Assembly (NCBI GenBank): GCA_900555815.1 | Contig: USMR01000015.1 | Coordinates: 1 to 10,729, forward strand | Length of the DNA stretch: 10,729 nt | DNA from: an uncultured Collinsella sp. | GTDB taxonomy: Bacteria > Actinomycetota > Coriobacteriia > Coriobacteriales > Coriobacteriaceae | Direction of reading: 5' to 3' | Shown here: piece after piece, positions 8,069 to 10,729 of the stretch | Numbering within the stretch: position 1 is the stretch's first letter | How the letters are laid out: each line of letters starts with the position of its first letter | Notes under the pieces: generated by a model | Database searches by the model: none | What the model saw: the letters and a program-made list of their open reading frames with translations, nothing else | Told to the model about the DNA's origin: nothing | Translations under genes and position numbers: made by a program

Positions 8069-8095
8069 GGGTTTGGTGTTAAGCCGGACCCCGTT
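8065..8095. other. Stem-loop without T-run between aminotransferase and PHP genes
   Basis: AACGGGGT (8065-8072) pairs with ACCCCGTT (8088-8095), and five further G-C/G-T pairs extend the stem to 13 bp around a GTTAA loop. No T-run follows on either strand. It may slow or end transcription of the aminotransferase gene or protect its mRNA 3' end. It overlaps the right edge of the parS-like site. Confidence 0.45.
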
Positions 8096-8128
8096 GTCAT
8101 GGACGTTGTGTCTTTGGGATGGAGTGGT

Positions 8129-8158
8129 TTTACGACTATCGAAGGCTATGCGTACAAT
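8129..8158 (+). promoter_or_regulatory. Candidate promoter for the PHP-domain gene
   Basis: TTTACG (8129-8134) and TACAAT (8153-8158) are separated by 18 bp, with 4/6 and 5/6 matches to the housekeeping consensus. The start codon lies 37 nt downstream. This is the best-formed -35/-10 pair among the TACAAT promoters in the window. A second TACAAT at 8048-8053 is further upstream. Confidence 0.55.
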
Positions 8159-8195
8159 GAATATAAGCGACGGCCGTGCCAGATAAGGAGACCTG

Positions 8196-9017
8196 ATGCC
8201 CTACCTGCTTTCTTGTGACATTCATACCCATACGATGTTCTCTGCGCATGCATATTCGACCATTGAGGAGAATGTGTACTGGGCGGCAGAGCGTGGTCTG
8301 CAGGTGCTCGGATCTGCCGACCATTTGAGCTCTATGGTTACGGCTTGCCCCAATGACCTGCGCAGTTACCAGTTCTTTATCAACCAGGATATCTGGCCGC
8401 GCATTTGGAGCGGCGTGCTGGTGCTGCGTGGTGCCGAGGCCGATATCGTTTCGCTGGACGGAAGCCTGTTTGGCGAGGACACTCCTGTCACGCTCGATAT
8501 CGCCGGCGATTCGTACAGCCGTCAGCATTCACTGTTCGATTTGGTTACGCGTAATTTGGATTATTTGGTTGCAAGCGTGCATAATCCGCAGATTGCTGAG
8601 GGCGCGACGCTGGCCCAGACGACCGAGATGTATATCAATGCCCTGGAGCACCCCAAGGTGTTCATGCTGGGCCACACGGGGCGTTCGGGCGTGCCGTTCG
8701 ATATCGACGAGGTGCTGTTGGCAGCTAAGGCCAAGCACAAGATTATTGAGATCAACAACCATAGTCTTGAACACGGTGTCGACACTGAGCATTGGGCCGT
8801 ATGCCGCAAGATCGCCGAGCGCTGCGCCGAGCTGGGCGTGGGCATTGGCGTTTCGACCGATGCGCACATTGGCATGGCAATTGGTAAGCTCGATTACGCT
8901 CGCAAGATGCTCGACGAGATTCACTTCCCGTTGGATCTGATCGTGACGCGCGATCGCGAGACGCTGCTGCGCGAGATGGCGGCAGCCGGCGTGTGCGATC
9001 TGCGCAATGGGATGTAG
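8196..9017 (+). CDS. ycdX: PHP-domain metallophosphatase, YcdX-like
   Basis: A 273-residue cytoplasmic PHP-domain phosphoesterase. All nine ligands of the trinuclear zinc site known from E. coli YcdX have counterparts in order: H10, H12 and H18 (DIHTHTMFSAHAYST), H43 (SADHLS), E81 (RGAEADI), H129 (SVHN), H160 (LGHTGR), D222 and H224 (STDAHIG). The conserved IEINNHS (184-190) is also present. YcdX-type enzymes hydrolyse small phosphate esters in vitro and have been linked to swarming in E. coli; the natural substrate is uncertain, and histidinol phosphatase is a less likely alternative. The start at 8196 has AAGGAG (8185-8190) 5 nt upstream. The gene probably has its own promoter and a terminator at 9038-9070. 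The gene symbol reflects the family, not a proven orthologue. Confidence 0.88.
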   Translation: MPYLLSCDIHTHTMFSAHAYSTIEENVYWAAERGLQVLGSADHLSSMVTACPNDLRSYQFFINQDIWPRIWSGVLVLRGAEADIVSLDGSLFGEDTPVTLDIAGDSYSRQHSLFDLVTRNLDYLVASVHNPQIAEGATLAQTTEMYINALEHPKVFMLGHTGRSGVPFDIDEVLLAAKAKHKIIEINNHSLEHGVDTEHWAVCRKIAERCAELGVGIGVSTDAHIGMAIGKLDYARKMLDEIHFPLDLIVTRDRETLLREMAAAGVCDLRNGM

Positions 9018-9037
9018 CGGAGTTTATAAACCAAGCG

Positions 9038-9070
9038 AAGGGGGCGGCCCAGGCGGGTCGCCCCCTTTCT
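9038..9070. terminator. Rho-independent terminator between convergent ycdX and rlmD
   Basis: GGGGGCGGCCC (9040-9050) pairs with GGGTCGCCCCC (9055-9065) around an AGGC loop: an 11-bp, very GC-rich stem with one G-T pair. On the plus strand TTTCTTGT follows, a modest T-run that suits ycdX. On the minus strand only TT follows, so use by rlmD would be weaker. Confidence 0.85.
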
Positions 9071-9095
9071 TGTCCCAAAAATCTACTGAGGTCGG

Positions 9096-10544
9096 TTAGC
9101 GGCGTTCGAGGACCGCTACGGTTTCGGTGTGGTCGGTGTGAGGGAACATGTCGACGGGCGTGATCTTGAGCAGGCAATAGCCTCCGTCGAGGAGCTGATG
9201 CAGGTCGCGCTCTTGAGTTACGGGGTTGCAGCTGATATAGGTGATGCGGCGCGGCTTAAGCGCGCAGGCAGCTTCGAGGAACTCGGGGGTAGAGCCGGCG
9301 CGCGGCGGATCGATGGAAAGGACATCGACCCGCTCGTTGTTATCGGCGGCATCCAGGATGCAATCGGTGGCGTCGTCGGCCATAAACCAGGCGCTTCGGG
9401 TGAGGCCGTTGAGCTCGGCATTGCGACGTGCGTCGGCAATGCCCGCCGGGTTGCGCTCCACGCCGAGCAGCATAATGCCGATGCCCTTTTTCTGGGCATC
9501 TTTAGCTGCGCACAGGCCGATAGTTCCGCTACCGCAATAGGCATCCATGAGTACGTCGCCCTGTTGCAGGTCCATGCCGTCAATCGCGAGCTGATAGAGC
9601 TGCTCGGTCTGCTGCGGATTGGTCTGATAGAACGCGGTGGGGGAGATATCGAATTCGCAACCGAGCAGCTGGTCGCGCATGCACTCGGCGCCATAGACGA
9701 TACGAGTCTCCTCGCCCAAGATGGCGTTACCGGGACGGCCATTGATATTTTGGGCAACGGTGACGATATGCGGATCGAGTGCCGCCACGGCTTCAAAGAA
9801 CTCCTGCGCATGCGGTAAGTCACGCTGGGCGGTCACGAGCGTAACCATGACCTGGTCGGTACGCCAACCGCAGCGGACGACGGCATAGCGGAGCAAGCCC
9901 AGATGCTTGTCCTCGTTAAAGGCGGGAATGTGCAGGCGCTCAGCTTCACGCGCGATGCCGTTAAGAATTTGTCGGGCGCCCGGTGCCTCGACGGGGCATT
10001 CGGGTACGGCAACGATCTTGTGCGTGCCGCGCTCAAAGAAACCGCAACGGACAGCGCCCTCCTTACCGGGAGCAAAGGGAGTGGCAGCCTTATGACGAAA
10101 GCCACGCGGCGCAGGATATTTACCCGGGTCGCCAAGGGTGACGCCCATACCGCGAATAGGATCGACAGCAATGCTCTCGCGCTCACAAAGCTCGGCAAAC
10201 AGCTCCTCCATAGCAGCCTGCTTAGCCGCCAACTGCTTTTTATAAGGACGATTGAGCGCCGTGCACCCACCGCAAGATTTCATGATCGAACAGGGAGACT
10301 TGGGGTCCACGGCCTTACGCGCAGACGAAACCCGATCTTTATGCGAGCGCTTGGAACGAGTCTGAGGCGCTTTATCCCCGCCTCGACGAGAGTCAGAACG
10401 CTTGGTCTTAGCTCTGCTCTTGGTCGGTTTGCTTTTTGCAGCTTTAGAAGACTTGGATTTCGTAGAAGATTTCTCCTCCTTCGACCCCTCAGCCGCCTCC
10501 ACCAAAGCACGACGAGCCCTACGCTCCGCACGAGATTCTGCCAT
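9096..10544 (-). CDS. rlmD: 23S rRNA (uracil-C5)-methyltransferase, RlmD/TrmA family
   Basis: A 482-residue SAM-dependent RNA methyltransferase that makes 5-methyluridine, most likely in 23S rRNA (U1939 and/or U747, E. coli numbering). An iron-sulfur site is visible as C85-x5-C91-x2-C94 plus C183 (PECPVEAP), the RlmD pattern. The catalytic domain shows FYQTNPQQTEQLY (305-317), SAM motif DAYCGSGTIGL (334-344), DPPRAG (412-417), nucleophile C439 in YISCNPVTQERDL, and the general base E474 in HTETV. In place of the usual N-terminal TRAM domain, residues 1-80 are low-complexity and rich in Lys, Arg and Ser, probably a disordered RNA-binding tail. ATG 10544 is preferred over GTG 10556: GTGGGG lies 6 nt upstream and the GTG is part of that purine run. 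The gene is convergent with ycdX. Whether the target is RlmC-, RlmD- or RlmCD-like cannot be settled from sequence. Confidence 0.9.
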   Translation of the reverse strand: MAESRAERRARRALVEAAEGSKEEKSSTKSKSSKAAKSKPTKSRAKTKRSDSRRGGDKAPQTRSKRSHKDRVSSARKAVDPKSPCSIMKSCGGCTALNRPYKKQLAAKQAAMEELFAELCERESIAVDPIRGMGVTLGDPGKYPAPRGFRHKAATPFAPGKEGAVRCGFFERGTHKIVAVPECPVEAPGARQILNGIAREAERLHIPAFNEDKHLGLLRYAVVRCGWRTDQVMVTLVTAQRDLPHAQEFFEAVAALDPHIVTVAQNINGRPGNAILGEETRIVYGAECMRDQLLGCEFDISPTAFYQTNPQQTEQLYQLAIDGMDLQQGDVLMDAYCGSGTIGLCAAKDAQKKGIGIMLLGVERNPAGIADARRNAELNGLTRSAWFMADDATDCILDAADNNERVDVLSIDPPRAGSTPEFLEAACALKPRRITYISCNPVTQERDLHQLLDGGYCLLKITPVDMFPHTDHTETVAVLERR

Positions 10545-10582
10545 CGATAACCCCACTAATTTATAAATTTAAAGCTACAAGC

Positions 10583-10588
10583 ATTGTA
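10583..10588 (-). promoter_or_regulatory. Candidate -10 box (TACAAT) for rlmD
   Basis: On the minus strand GGTACAATGC lies 38 nt upstream of the ATG at 10544. It is the same -10 hexamer as before tilS, ycdX and the aminotransferase gene. No clear -35 is seen 16-18 bp upstream. The leader is AT-rich (TTTAAATTTATAAATTA). Confidence 0.5.
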
Positions 10589-10663
10589 CCGTGCCAGGCC
10601 AACAGACGATATGCAAGCGGTTTATTGGTGTCAGTGATAAGTCCAACGACGGTTGCCCGCCGC

Positions 10664-10729
10664 GGGGGGGGGGGGGGGGGTTTGTTTTTAGGGGGGTGGG
10701 CCCGGACACGGGGGCCCGGAATTTGGGGG
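10664..10729. other. G-homopolymer and low-complexity end, probable assembly artefact
   Basis: A run of 17 G (10664-10680) is followed by TTTGTTTTTA, further G runs and a 9-nt direct repeat GGGCCCGGA (10698-10706 and 10712-10720). Nothing in it is coding or recognisable, and its composition is unlike the rest of the window. It most likely reflects unreliable sequence at a contig end. Confidence 0.7.

Noticed and set aside
7943..8218. 91-residue plus-strand frame bridging the aminotransferase and PHP genes
   Set aside because: It overlaps both genes in another frame, crosses the promoter and hairpin region, and has no plausible ribosome binding site or recognisable protein features.
9129..9818. 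229-residue plus-strand frame antisense to rlmD
   Set aside because: It is opposite the catalytic domain of a clearly recognised methyltransferase and shows no independent domain.

Overview
The window looks like a chromosomal piece from a high-GC actinobacterium of the class Coriobacteriia, most likely Collinsella or a close relative. The assignment rests on protein style, base composition and gene order as I recognise them; no database search was possible. It may be an entire contig: the left edge cuts into the 3' end of a 5S rRNA gene, a common assembly break, and the right edge runs into a 17-base G homopolymer and low-complexity sequence.

Layout from left to right. (1) 1-176: 5S rRNA tail, a strong rho-independent terminator and two small hairpins. 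(2) 177-644, minus: a small protein of unknown function with a C-terminal membrane anchor. (3) 645-921: an AT-rich divergent intergenic region with several repeats. (4) 922-1353, plus: an Hsp20 small heat-shock protein, ending in a long shared terminator. (5) 1436-2245, minus: a WalJ/YycJ-type metallo-beta-lactamase-fold hydrolase, divergent from (6) tilS (2294-3832), which is followed by hpt (3980-4528) and ftsH (4530-6656), all plus. (7) A terminator and a 52-bp palindrome. (8) 6846-8030, plus: a PLP-dependent aminotransferase. (9) 8196-9017, plus: a YcdX-like PHP-domain phosphatase. (10) 9096-10544, minus: an RlmD/TrmA-family 23S rRNA m5U methyltransferase with a Lys/Ser-rich N-terminus. 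(11) 10557-10729: its promoter region and the poor-quality end.

How the genes relate. tilS-hpt-ftsH is the widespread Gram-positive arrangement linking tRNA-Ile2 decoding, purine salvage and membrane proteolysis. hpt and ftsH are separated by one base and almost certainly share a transcript. Two protein quality-control genes (hsp20, ftsH) and two RNA-modification genes (tilS, rlmD) lie in the window, but most genes appear to have their own promoter. A TACAAT -10 box recurs in front of four of them, usually with a poor -35.

No mobile element with a transposase, CRISPR array, defence locus or biosynthetic cluster is visible, and I found no convincing new system. The items most worth a second look are the 52-bp REP-like palindrome upstream of the aminotransferase, a near-consensus parS-like site at 8053-8068, a GC-rich hairpin in the first codons of ftsH, and the repeat-rich region upstream of hsp20.
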